Source: Methanobacteriota archaeon
GTDB lineage: Archaea; Halobacteriota; Methanomicrobia; Methanomicrobiales; Methanomicrobiaceae
DNA: 64,000 nt
Reading direction: 5' to 3'
Assembly: GCA_023396365.1 (NCBI GenBank)
Contig: JAEWWL010000052.1
Coordinates: 41,853-105,852, forward strand
The notes beneath the pieces were generated by a model. That model was not told where the DNA came from. It did no database searches and worked only from the letters and a program-made list of their open reading frames with translations. Every line of letters begins with the position of its first letter. Position 1 is the stretch's first letter. This document shows, one piece after another, positions 16,619-24,879 of this stretch. The position numbers and the translations under genes were made by a program.

Positions 16619-17008
16619 TTATGCAGGAATAAATTTTGTTCCGTATACAATAACGCCGCTTTCTCCATCTGCAGTTATCTTTCTGAATGTGGATTTTACA
16701 GGCATTCCGATATATACCTTGTCAATATCGCAGATTAACTGTCCTGTAAGCCTTGTTCCCTCATCAAGCTCGATTATTGCAACTGCAAAGGGTGTCTGAA
16801 GATCGTATTCTTCGCTTGCCGTCCGGACTATTGAGAATGTGACAACCTTTCCGGTTCCCTTAAATTTGTGTTCGACAATTTTGCCGTTTCTTCTGCATGT
16901 GGGGCAGAGTGTTCTTGGCGGGAAGAAGTATTTTCCGCATGTTTCGCATTTTGTTCCGATAAGATTATAGCGGCTGTGCTGCTTTCTCCAGAATCGTGGA
17001 ACTGACAT
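16619..17008 (-). CDS. DUF35 zinc-ribbon/OB-fold protein of the HMG-CoA synthesis operon
   Basis: The 129-residue protein has an N-terminal helix (VPRFWRKQHSRYNLIG), a zinc ribbon with CETC and CPTC around residues 22-39, and an OB fold (VVTFSIVRTASEEYD, AVAIIELDEGTRLTGQLI). In archaea the DUF35 protein forms a complex with thiolase and HMG-CoA synthase and bridges the two active sites so that acetoacetyl-CoA is passed on. It directly follows the thiolase gene, two bases after its stop, with a strong GGAGGG ribosome site. This places it in the same complex by established precedent. Confidence 0.93.
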   Translation of the reverse strand: MSVPRFWRKQHSRYNLIGTKCETCGKYFFPPRTLCPTCRRNGKIVEHKFKGTGKVVTFSIVRTASEEYDLQTPFAVAIIELDEGTRLTGQLICDIDKVYIGMPVKSTFRKITADGESGVIVYGTKFIPA

Positions 17009-17010
17009 TT

Positions 17011-18177
17011 TCAGGCCCTCCTGAATATATTTGTAACAACGGTTGCACCGGTTCCTCCGACATTGTGTGTCATTCCTACCTGTGCACCGTCAACCTGCCT
17101 CTTTCCGGCTTCTCCGCGAAGCTGTGCGACAATTTCACAGACCTGTTTGATGCCTGTTGCTCCAACCGGGTGTCCGCATGCCTTAAGGCCGCCGCTTGTG
17201 TTGACAGGAAGCTTTCCGCCGAGCGCTGTCTCGCCGTCTGCGGTTAATTTTCCTGCCTCTCCCTTTTTGCAGAATCCTATATCCTCTATTGCGCAGAGCT
17301 CTGCAATTGTGAAGCAGTCGTGAACCTCGACAAGATCTATGTCTTTTCTCTCAAGCTTTGCCATCTTAAATGCCCTGTCTGCTGCGGCAACGGTTGCGTC
17401 GAGTGTGCTTATATCGCGCCTGTCATGAAGTGAAATGGTATCAGTTGCCTGTGTGGATGCAAGGACCTTTATCGGACAGTCTGTAAATTCCTTTGCCTTT
17501 TCCATAGAGCAGAGAATTACTGCAGCAGCGCCGTCTGTAACCGGTGAGCAGTCCAGAAGGCGAAGCGGGTCTGCAACAAGTGTGGACTTCATTACTGCGT
17601 CAACAGTAATCTCCTTTCTATACTGTGCAATCGGGTTTCTTGCGCCGTTGTAGTGATTTTTGACTGCAACCTGTGCAAGCTGCTCGCGTGTCAGGCCGTA
17701 TTTGTGCATGTAGTCAACGGCAATCATTGCGTATAGCGCCGGGAATGTAACGCCATACATTCCTTCCCATTCCCTGTCAGCAGCGCCTGCAAGTGCATCT
17801 GTTGTCTCACCGCCGGAGACGTCTGTCATCTTCTCAACACCTGCGGCGATTACAATATCCTGTGTGCCTGATGCAATAGTGTTTACAGCCTGCCTGAAAG
17901 CAAGACCTCCTGATGCGCATGCGGCTTCGGTTCTTGTTGATGGGATGTGATTTGTTGCAAGACCTGAGTAGTCTGCAATTAAAGCTCCGATGTGCTCCTG
18001 AAGAACAAATCTTCCTCCGCTCATGTTCCCGACAAACATCTCCTGAATCTGGTCGCCGTCCATTCCGGCATCCTCAATTGCCTTTCCGCCTGCCTCGACG
18101 CAGAGCTCCCTAAATGATGTGTCCCATTTCTCTCCGAATTCGGTGAGTCCTATTCCTACTACTGCTACTTCTCTCAT
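17011..18177 (-). CDS. Acetyl-CoA acetyltransferase (thiolase), HMG-CoA pathway
   Basis: This 388-residue thiolase condenses two acetyl-CoA into acetoacetyl-CoA. The nucleophilic Cys is at about residue 87 ([15 protein letters not shown]), and the C-terminal catalytic histidine is in CGHPVGATG. In place of the bacterial C-x-G motif it has [14 protein letters not shown], as in the archaeal SCPx-like thiolases that partner with DUF35. It overlaps the stop of HMG-CoA synthase by four bases. The tight order synthase-thiolase-DUF35 is the conserved archaeal arrangement for channelled mevalonate synthesis. Confidence 0.95.
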   Translation of the reverse strand: MREVAVVGIGLTEFGEKWDTSFRELCVEAGGKAIEDAGMDGDQIQEMFVGNMSGGRFVLQEHIGALIADYSGLATNHIPSTRTEAACASGGLAFRQAVNTIASGTQDIVIAAGVEKMTDVSGGETTDALAGAADREWEGMYGVTFPALYAMIAVDYMHKYGLTREQLAQVAVKNHYNGARNPIAQYRKEITVDAVMKSTLVADPLRLLDCSPVTDGAAAVILCSMEKAKEFTDCPIKVLASTQATDTISLHDRRDISTLDATVAAADRAFKMAKLERKDIDLVEVHDCFTIAELCAIEDIGFCKKGEAGKLTADGETALGGKLPVNTSGGLKACGHPVGATGIKQVCEIVAQLRGEAGKRQVDGAQVGMTHNVGGTGATVVTNIFRRA

Positions 18178-19223
18178 TTTTGCATCACTATCTTACCCTT
18201 GTGTTTTGCATACAGTGCATAGTCGAGGTATACCTTATCATTTAAGAGTTCCTCAACTCCCGGAGCCGCCTTTCTGTCAATCTTTGTATCAATTGCATCA
18301 GTAACTGTTATGTCAAATGCATCACTGCCTGAACCTGAACCGTATGATGTGACAAAGATTCTGTCACCAGGCTTTGCAATATCCAGTGTTGCCGAAAGTC
18401 CAACGGGCACAGCGCCTGAGTATGTGTTTCCAAGACGCGGAACTGCAAGGCCCGGCTTTATCTGCTCTGATGTGAATTTGAGCATTGCGGCAACTGTCCT
18501 TGGAAACTTTGCGTTTGGCTGGTGGAAGATTGCGTAGTCGTAGTCAGACGGCTTTGTGCTCATCTTCTCCATCATGAGGTTTGCTGCTCCCTGTATGTGT
18601 TTGAAGTATGCGGGCTCTCCTGAGAATCTTCCGCCGTGGCGGGGATATGCCTGCCCTTCACGTCTCCAGAAGTCCGGTGTATCGGATGAGTATGAGCAGG
18701 TGTCGTTAATTTCTGCTATTACATCATCGTTTCCTATGACAAATGCTGCACCGCCGGCTGCTGCTGTGTATTCAAGTGCATCGCCTGGTGCACCCTGGGC
18801 GATATCTGCACCGATTGCAACACCGTATTTTACCATTTTGCTTTTTACAAGACCCATGCAGGTCTGGATTCCGGCTGTTCCGGCCTTGCATGCAAATTCA
18901 AAGTCTGCAGCAGTCATAACAGGTGTTGCACCGATTGCCTCTCCTACTGTGACAGATGTCGGTTTAACTGCATATGGGTGCGATTCGCTTCCCACATATA
19001 TTGCGCCGATATCATCAGGGTTTACTGCTCTTCTTGCAAGTGCAAATCTTGCTGCATTCACTGATATTGTAAGAGTGTCCTCATCAAGATCCGGAACAGA
19101 CTTTTCAAAAACTCCAAGTCCGTTCGCTATTTCAGCGCCGTTAGATCCCCAGACCCTCGCAATCTCCTCTGTTTTGATGCGGTATCTCGGGATATATGCA
19201 CCGTATGTAATAATTCCTACCAT
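18174..19223 (-). CDS. Hydroxymethylglutaryl-CoA synthase
   Basis: The 349-residue enzyme adds acetyl-CoA to acetoacetyl-CoA to make HMG-CoA. The active-site Cys is at about residue 112 ([13 protein letters not shown]) and the catalytic His at about 234 ([12 protein letters not shown]). The start [15 protein letters not shown] is typical of archaeal HMG-CoA synthase. It overlaps the thiolase gene by four bases and the regulator gene by seven. The reader should link it to hmgA at 11453-12658, which takes the product to mevalonate. Confidence 0.95.
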   Translation of the reverse strand: MVGIITYGAYIPRYRIKTEEIARVWGSNGAEIANGLGVFEKSVPDLDEDTLTISVNAARFALARRAVNPDDIGAIYVGSESHPYAVKPTSVTVGEAIGATPVMTAADFEFACKAGTAGIQTCMGLVKSKMVKYGVAIGADIAQGAPGDALEYTAAAGGAAFVIGNDDVIAEINDTCSYSSDTPDFWRREGQAYPRHGGRFSGEPAYFKHIQGAANLMMEKMSTKPSDYDYAIFHQPNAKFPRTVAAMLKFTSEQIKPGLAVPRLGNTYSGAVPVGLSATLDIAKPGDRIFVTSYGSGSGSDAFDITVTDAIDTKIDRKAAPGVEELLNDKVYLDYALYAKHKGKIVMQK

Positions 19224-19927
19224 GGTTCTTCCCTCAGAACTTTAACAATCCTGTCAGTATCCATTTCTGTTGTCAGAAGGGCAATTTTATCCCTTGAAGC
19301 AAGTTCAGGCACAATCGGGTGAATCTTTTCAGGAGTTATTCCCTGGAGAATCACACACCTGGGTTTGAATGGTGTAACACGGATTGCTATCATCGGCGAT
19401 TTGCCGGTTGAGACGTTTGTAAAAATTAATGCCCTCTCTGTGCTCCAGCCATAGATTTTATTGAATTCTGCAGCTGAGAGCGAAACGATGGCATTTAAAC
19501 TGTTGACGACTGTGTAGCCGTAAATCTGTCTGTCGGTTGAGCCTGTAACCAGTCTGCATTCTATTGCATCACACAGGCTTTTCAGCGGAATTGATGTGTC
19601 ATAGTCATGCATGTCATAGATTACATCATCGTCAAAGTCACTGTAGAGGATGTTGGCGTACTTTTTCATGTAGCGTCCGCCGCTCTCCTCATCAATAGTT
19701 AAAATAGTGTCAACAATCCTTCCGACAACCGCTGTGCCGGGACTTTTCCTTCTGCCTCCTTCATAATCGGATATGACAGATGGTGAAAATCCAAGTTTTT
19801 CTGCCAGTATTCCCGGAGGGATGTTGAAGTTAATTCTCCATTTCCTAAGAGCATCTCCCGGGGAGTCTGACAGCGTAATCTCTCCTGCCATTTTTTCGGC
19901 AAGACGGTTACGCAGTGCGGATTTCAT
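19217..19927 (-). CDS. HTH (Xre-type) regulator leading the HMG-CoA operon
   Basis: The 236-residue protein has an Xre-type helix-turn-helix at about residues 25-77 ([20 protein letters not shown], then [17 protein letters not shown]). The C-terminal 150 residues form a domain of unknown ligand with strands such as [15 protein letters not shown] and [17 protein letters not shown]. It is the first gene of the operon and overlaps HMG-CoA synthase by seven bases, so it probably adjusts mevalonate synthesis, perhaps by sensing an intermediate. This role is inference from linkage. It diverges from ribK across 139 bases. Confidence 0.85.
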   Translation of the reverse strand: MKSALRNRLAEKMAGEITLSDSPGDALRKWRINFNIPPGILAEKLGFSPSVISDYEGGRRKSPGTAVVGRIVDTILTIDEESGGRYMKKYANILYSDFDDDVIYDMHDYDTSIPLKSLCDAIECRLVTGSTDRQIYGYTVVNSLNAIVSLSAAEFNKIYGWSTERALIFTNVSTGKSPMIAIRVTPFKPRCVILQGITPEKIHPIVPELASRDKIALLTTEMDTDRIVKVLREEPW

Positions 19928-20066
19928 GTAATTATATGAGTTTTTACTACATTATATAATTAGCGAAAACAGATTCGTCATTTCACGAAAGCAATATTGC
20001 GTTGAATATATCCCTGCAAAAGCCAGAATCAAAACTCATATATGTTAAGCATAACAATTATGGTAT

Positions 20067-20738
20067 ATGGTGGCTACTGCCGAAGATCTTTTGTTTCTAA
20101 AAAAAACAGGGCTTATGGGAGGTCTTAGCGGTCAGGTTTCAGGCTCATCGCAAAAACTTGCCGAATCCTTTAAGATGAGCGCCATGACTGTCTCTAGACG
20201 ACTTTCAGCACTTGAAAAAGAGGGTCTTATTACACGGTCTGTAAAGCCTGACGGCCAGTATTTTACCATAACAAGATCCGGTGAGGACGCTCTTAAAAAG
20301 GAATATGCTGATTATAAAAGGCTCTTTGAAGAGAATACCGGCGTTCTTTGGATTGAGGGTGAAGTAATAAGCGGACTTGGAGAAGGCCGCTATTATGTAA
20401 GCATTCCCGGATATGTCAGCCAGTTTAAAAAGAAGCTTGGTTTTGAACCGTATCCGGGGACTCTTAACATCAGAATTGATTCTGCCTGTATTGCAACAAG
20501 GAAAAGAGCCGAGCTTCACGGCTGGGTGGATATTGAAGGATTCACTGCCAATGACAGAACTTTTGGGAGCGCAAGGTGTCTTATTTGCAGAATTGAAGGC
20601 TTTAAGTGCGCAATAATTGTTCCCGGAAGATCACATTATCCTGATGATATTATTGAAGTTATATCCGAAGTCAGGCTTCGTGAAAAATTAAATTTAGTTG
20701 ATGGAAGCCGCATTAAAGTGGAGGTTTGCATAAGATGA
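20067..20738 (+). CDS. ribK: CTP-dependent riboflavin kinase with N-terminal HTH (DUF120)
   Basis: The 223-residue protein joins a winged helix-turn-helix (residues about 1-85, MTVSRRLSALEKEGLITR) to an archaeal riboflavin kinase. The kinase part has GEVISGLGEGRYYVSIPGYV, KKLGFEPYPGTLNIRID and CAIIVPGRSHYPDDIIEVIS. The archaeal enzyme phosphorylates riboflavin to FMN with CTP instead of ATP. The HTH suggests it may also regulate flavin genes, as RbkR does in some archaea. The stop overlaps the next gene, ribB, by four bases. Confidence 0.93.
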   Translation: MVATAEDLLFLKKTGLMGGLSGQVSGSSQKLAESFKMSAMTVSRRLSALEKEGLITRSVKPDGQYFTITRSGEDALKKEYADYKRLFEENTGVLWIEGEVISGLGEGRYYVSIPGYVSQFKKKLGFEPYPGTLNIRIDSACIATRKRAELHGWVDIEGFTANDRTFGSARCLICRIEGFKCAIIVPGRSHYPDDIIEVISEVRLREKLNLVDGSRIKVEVCIR

Positions 20739-21409
20739 TAGAAAAAGCAATAGAAGCATTAAAAAATGGCGAGTTTATTTTAATTTACGATTTTGCCGAT
20801 AGAGAGGGCGAGACTGATTTTGCAATCCGCTCTGATGCAATTTCGCCAGAACATATTAAATTGATGAGAAAGGAGGGGGGCGGTCTTATCTGCACTTCAA
20901 TACACTCAAAGGCAGCAGAGAAGATGGGTCTTCCGTTTGCAAGTGAGGCTCTCCGAATGACTCATTATGCAGAGAAGGAAGGAGACATCCCTTATGATAA
21001 GGCAAATCACTCATCTTTTTCTCTTTGGGTAAACCACCGCGACACATTTACCGGAATCACCGATATTGACAGAGCCATTACAGCAAACAGGCTTGCAGAT
21101 CATGTAAAGCATGCGATGAACGGTGGTTCTCTTGATTTTTCATCTGAATTCAGAACTCCCGGTCATATGGCAACTCTTCGGGCAAATGAGGCTCTTCTTG
21201 ACAAAAGACGCGGACAGACTGAACTTTCTATAGCTCTTGCTGAAATAGGTGGAATCAACCCCTGTATTACAATATGCGAGATGCTTGATGATAATACCGG
21301 AAGGGCACTTGGAAAAGAGGATGCAATGAAATATGCAGAAAAAAAAGGGCTTGTTTTTATCGGCGGATCTGAGATAGTTGATTACTGGGAAAAGAACAAA
21401 GTATACTGA
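20735..21409 (+). CDS. ribB: 3,4-dihydroxy-2-butanone 4-phosphate synthase
   Basis: The 224-residue enzyme converts ribulose 5-phosphate to the four-carbon precursor of riboflavin. Hallmarks are YDFADREGETDFAIR (acidic metal-binding loop), MRKEGGGLICTSI, HRDTFTGITDIDRAITA and RTPGHMATLRA with the catalytic histidine; RRGQTELSIAL follows. The ATG at 20735 is chosen because GGAGGT lies nine bases upstream and the family starts near here. It overlaps the ribK stop and so probably forms an operon with it. Confidence 0.95.
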   Translation: MIEKAIEALKNGEFILIYDFADREGETDFAIRSDAISPEHIKLMRKEGGGLICTSIHSKAAEKMGLPFASEALRMTHYAEKEGDIPYDKANHSSFSLWVNHRDTFTGITDIDRAITANRLADHVKHAMNGGSLDFSSEFRTPGHMATLRANEALLDKRRGQTELSIALAEIGGINPCITICEMLDDNTGRALGKEDAMKYAEKKGLVFIGGSEIVDYWEKNKVY

Positions 21410-21595
21410 TTTTTTGTATATTGTAATCTAAAATCCAGAGTAAATCTCTACTGATATGCAAAATTGCGCATATATTTTTGGAAAAACCAAAAATTATATC
21501 TGCTGTATATACAATATAAAATCTAAGATATATCTGTCATTTATTTATAAAAATGACCTCTGATTATTATATTTGATTGATACGGGTGCAGTATT

Positions 21596-22756
21596 CTGAC
21601 AGACAATGAGCTGAATGACAGGAGGCCTTTAACTCCTGTCTTTGATGTATCTGAAAAGGCGGCAAAATGCCTTTGCAGTCTTTTAAAAATTCAGGATAAT
21701 ACTGATTCTGTCAGAACTGAATGTATTTATGACCCTTTTTTGCCTGAGTCGCTTAAAAATATCCTTCATGTATCTCCAAATAAGATTTTCATTGTCTCTT
21801 CTCCATCCGGGGAGATTCTTTATGCCAATCCTGCAGCAGAAAAGAAGGTGGCAGATGCCGGACTTGACATATCAAAAAGAAAAATCCGGGATTATTTCTC
21901 ACTGAAAGGGCCATACGGGGCTGTTCCTTCTAAAGACAGAACGAAGATAAATGTTTTTTTCAAAAACAAAGATAACTATGAGCAGATAGAACTGACTGCA
22001 ACCGATATATCCTCGGGCAGCTTTTCACTTCTTCTTGTTTATGCAAGGAATAAAACCATTTCAGGCAAATCCCGCCGTCTCTTACATGAGTCTGAGATAC
22101 AGCACAGGTCAACATTAAATGCAATTCGCGACGGTGTTGTGGTTGTGGATAAAAATATGGAGATTATTCTCTATAATCCTGCATTCATCTCCATAATTGA
22201 ATCTGAAGAGACGACCGGGGATATAACCGGGAAAAAACTGTCTGATGTTGCACCGTTTCTTCCCGGAAAGTTTGGCCTTGAATACCGCTATGTGTTCACC
22301 TCCGGCGAGTCGCTTGATACCTCAATAAGGTACTGCCGCAGTGGACAGTTTGCATATTATGAGGTCATAAAAACACCCATCATTGATGACGGAGAAGTGA
22401 TACAGGTCGTAACTATTCTTCGTGACAGGACTAAAAATTATCATCTTGAAGAGCTTAAAAAAGAGGCATTCTTCCAGATTGAGAAAAATATGGAGCAGTT
22501 TGCAATTTTAAACGATCATGTACGAAATCCGCTTCAGGCAATAATAGGTCTTGCAGATCTTTATGGCGGCGATATGGGTGACAAGATTATCGCACAGGCA
22601 CACCAGATAAACAATATTGTGACAAAACTTGATGTCGGATGGATTGAATCAGACAAGGTGCGTGAAATGTTGTCCAAACACTATGGAATTACAGTAAAAC
22701 GCAGACCCGGTGTTGAAAGTCCTGCCGGACTGCTAAAAACTGATGAGCTTTACTGA
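21596..22756 (+). CDS. PAS protein with histidine-kinase dimerization motif but no ATPase domain
   Basis: The coding frame is open from 21581, yet no ATG, GTG or TTG occurs until a TTG at 21740. The segment before that TTG reads like protein (for example EKAAKCLCSLLKIQ). A CTG at 21596 lies seven bases after GGGTG and is proposed as the start, giving 386 residues. Two PAS domains follow (about 50-170 and 180-290; second has DGVVVVDKNMEIILYNPAF). The C-terminus has ILNDHVRNPLQAIIGLADL, a dimerization and phosphoacceptor-like helix. It then ends without the catalytic ATPase domain. It may be a sensor that partners with another kinase. Confidence 0.75.
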   Translation: MTDNELNDRRPLTPVFDVSEKAAKCLCSLLKIQDNTDSVRTECIYDPFLPESLKNILHVSPNKIFIVSSPSGEILYANPAAEKKVADAGLDISKRKIRDYFSLKGPYGAVPSKDRTKINVFFKNKDNYEQIELTATDISSGSFSLLLVYARNKTISGKSRRLLHESEIQHRSTLNAIRDGVVVVDKNMEIILYNPAFISIIESEETTGDITGKKLSDVAPFLPGKFGLEYRYVFTSGESLDTSIRYCRSGQFAYYEVIKTPIIDDGEVIQVVTILRDRTKNYHLEELKKEAFFQIEKNMEQFAILNDHVRNPLQAIIGLADLYGGDMGDKIIAQAHQINNIVTKLDVGWIESDKVREMLSKHYGITVKRRPGVESPAGLLKTDELY

Positions 22757-22795
22757 ACTGGTCTGAAAAAGTTCCTGCACAATTTTTTTAAAAAG

Positions 22796-23458
22796 ATGAT
22801 ATTTGAGGGTATTGAAGTAGCGGTTGTAAGAAAACCTGTAAAAAATATCAGGCTTTCAGTCCTTTCTGACTGCACACTAAGAGTGGTTGCGCCGGGCGGG
22901 TATGATGTTTCACGAATTTTATCTGAAAAAAGAGACTGGATATTTGACCATATCGAAAAGAAACGCATTAATTTAGATAAGAGCCTTGAAAAATCATCCC
23001 TTATGCTTTATTCGGGCAATTTTTTTGAGGTTTCTGCCGGAGACTCATGCTCTTTTAATTACGAGAGCATGACAGTATCCTATTCTTCTGTAAACAGTTT
23101 AAGAGAGTATCTTAAGAATCGTCTGAGAGAAGATCTTAAAACACGCCTTTGTGAGATATCCGGGCTGATGGGAGTTTCTTATAAGAGCTTTTCAATAAGA
23201 AAACAAAAGACCAGGTGGGCAAGCTGTTCTGCCCGCGGGACTCTTAATTTTAATATAAGGATAGCCGCTCTTCCTCCTCATCTTCGTGACTATATCATTG
23301 TTCATGAACTTGCGCATATAACAGAGCACAATCATTCCGCAAAATTCTGGGATATTGTTGAAAAATACTGTCCGGATTACAAAAAATACAGAAAAGAGCT
23401 CTCGGATAACTGGATTATTATCGAGAACAGCAGAATATGGATTACTCTTTTGAAATAA
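22796..23458 (+). CDS. YgjP-like (M48-type) metallopeptidase domain protein
   Basis: This 220-residue protein has the zinc motif HELAHITEHNH, with His170, Glu171, His174 and His180, giving H-E-x-x-H-x(5)-H as in the YgjP/WLM group. Other conserved parts are TRWASCSARGTLNFNIRI and LRDYIIVHELAH, with KFWDIVEKYCPDYKKYR after the motif. Members are predicted zinc proteases; several are near restriction systems in other organisms, but no such genes occur here. It is on the plus strand after the PAS protein and convergent with ribL. Confidence 0.88.
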   Translation: MIFEGIEVAVVRKPVKNIRLSVLSDCTLRVVAPGGYDVSRILSEKRDWIFDHIEKKRINLDKSLEKSSLMLYSGNFFEVSAGDSCSFNYESMTVSYSSVNSLREYLKNRLREDLKTRLCEISGLMGVSYKSFSIRKQKTRWASCSARGTLNFNIRIAALPPHLRDYIIVHELAHITEHNHSAKFWDIVEKYCPDYKKYRKELSDNWIIIENSRIWITLLK

Positions 23459-23488
23459 TCCGCATTTCTGTTGAATTAAACACGTCTG

Positions 23489-23932
23489 TTATTCATCCAT
23501 CTTCTCCTGGCAGCGCTTCTTTAAAATCTGCTGCATAATGCTTCTTGAGCTGGAAAACCCCTCTTCTTCGCCCTCATAGCCTGTGATTCTTACAACATCC
23601 GCATAAATATTTCTTTCAGTAAGGCGGAGTTTTAATTTTTCAATATCAAAATACTGGTTGAATCCAATTGTAATTATATCCGGTTTTATCTCCTCTATCG
23701 GCTTTAGCATGTCACCTATATCTCCAAGGCGTGCATTGTCAACAGCCTTTAGTGACTGAACCATTAAAAGGCGCTGCTTTTCAGGCACTACCGGCTTTGG
23801 CTTGTGCTTTATATTTTCATCCCTGGCAATTATTACGAAAAGTTCATCTCCAAGTTTTTTTGACTCTTTTAAGTAATACACGTGGCCGGGATGAAGTATG
23901 TCAAATGTTCCTGTAGCAACGACTCTTACCGT
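23489..23932 (-). CDS. ribL: FAD synthetase (RibL-type cytidylyltransferase-fold protein)
   Basis: The product of about 147 residues is the archaeal FAD synthetase, which joins FMN and ATP to form FAD. It has VATGTFDILHPGHVYYL with the H-x-G-H nucleotide-binding motif, DELFVIIARDENIKHKPKP, PEKQRLLMVQSLKAVD, and a C-terminal FSSSRSI motif. The start is odd. A GTG at 23881 would lose the H-x-G-H motif, and upstream of it the only codons before an in-frame TAA are ACG GTA AGA and so on. An ACG at 23932 lies six bases after GAGGTG and is the chosen start; the GTA at 23929 is nine bases away. It begins right after the JAMM gene stop. Confidence 0.85.
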   Translation of the reverse strand, partial: TVRVVATGTFDILHPGHVYYLKESKKLGDELFVIIARDENIKHKPKPVVPEKQRLLMVQSLKAVDNARLGDIGDMLKPIEEIKPDIITIGFNQYFDIEKLKLRLTERNIYADVVRITGYEGEEEGFSSSRSIMQQILKKRCQEKMDE

Positions 23933-24301
23933 TTATACCACCTCTGCTGCTGCCGGTTTTCCATCTGCACGAAAAACCCTCCATGAATTTTCATCATAAG
24001 GTGCACCAATGATTATATGGTACCTGCCGGTTTTGGGAAAAAACCTCAGGTCTGCTGTGGACGGCTTTACCGGACCTGTCGGATGAGAGTGGGCGCTTCC
24101 TGCGGTGTCTGTTCCAAGAGGCATCATGAATGTGTCAAAACCTGCACTGGATTTATCCGAGATTGTCCCCGGAATCAGTTCCAAATCTTCAATAATGTCG
24201 CCATTATATTTTAAAACTGCCAGAAACTCATTTGGATGCTGACTTTTTCCAAGTGCAAAAAGTGTCTCCAAAAGCTCTTTTTTTATCCTTATCTCCGGCA
24301 T
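23933..24301 (-). CDS. JAMM/Mov34-type (M67) metallopeptidase-like protein
   Basis: The 122-residue protein has a full JAMM signature: Glu in HPNEFLAVLKYNG and AHSHPTGPVKPSTADLRFF, that is H-x-H-P-x(7)-S-x-x-D. Archaeal members of this compact group include SAMP desamplyases and proteases of unknown targets; the fold hydrolyses isopeptide or peptide bonds using zinc. The ATG at 24301 matches the usual family start (MPEIRIKKELLETL). The gene directly abuts ribL with no spacer and its last codons carry ribL's ribosome site, so the two are probably coupled. Confidence 0.85.
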   Translation of the reverse strand: MPEIRIKKELLETLFALGKSQHPNEFLAVLKYNGDIIEDLELIPGTISDKSSAGFDTFMMPLGTDTAGSAHSHPTGPVKPSTADLRFFPKTGRYHIIIGAPYDENSWRVFRADGKPAAAEVV

Positions 24302-24409
24302 AATTGTTATGATATGTTTCAATGCGTTGCAGATAATAGTTTCACCTGCCGGGCTGGCACACATTAGGATGGGATAGAATTAATAAATTGAAAAGCTTTA
24401 AAATATCGT

Positions 24410-24856
24410 ATGTATTCCAGAATTCTTGTCTCCATTGACGGCTCGGAGTCGTCTGTTAAAGCACTTAAAAAAGCGATTGAGATTGCCTCCCTTTGCAATG
24501 CAAAAGTTCACGGGTTATATGCAATCAATACCGGAATCTATGGCAGGTCTGTAATTGATCCGGCACTGGGGGTTGCTGATCCTTCTTCTCAGAGGATTTT
24601 TGATCTTTTAAAATCCGAAGGTGAGGAGATTTTAAATGAGGCCAGAGCAGTCGCGGCGGAAAAAAAATTCGATGTGGAGTTTGTGTCACGCCTTGGTGAT
24701 GCCCGTGATGAGATCCTTGAATATGCAGATGAAATAAAGGCAGATCTGATTGTTGTCGGCTCAACAGGCAAGGGCGCAGCAAAAAGGCTTCTTCTTGGAA
24801 GCGTAAGCACTGCTGTTGTTACGCACAGCAGAATTTCGGTTCTTGTTGTAAGGTAA
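24410..24856 (+). CDS. Universal stress protein UspA family
   Basis: The 148-residue protein is a single UspA domain. It starts YSRILVSIDGSESSVKALKK and ends with VGSTGKGAAKRLLLGSVST, which is the G-x2-G-x9-G-(S/T) ATP-binding loop of the ATP-binding subgroup. It lies divergent from the JAMM gene with 108 bases between. Family members help cells survive starvation and oxidative or osmotic stress. Specific partners cannot be inferred. Confidence 0.93.
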   Translation: MYSRILVSIDGSESSVKALKKAIEIASLCNAKVHGLYAINTGIYGRSVIDPALGVADPSSQRIFDLLKSEGEEILNEARAVAAEKKFDVEFVSRLGDARDEILEYADEIKADLIVVGSTGKGAAKRLLLGSVSTAVVTHSRISVLVVR

Positions 24857-24879
24857 ATTAAAAAAAGGGATGAAGTTTT

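Noticed and set aside
18556..19245. A 229-codon plus-strand frame over HMG-CoA synthase
   Set aside because: It is an antisense shadow of a gene with active-site Cys and His in place.
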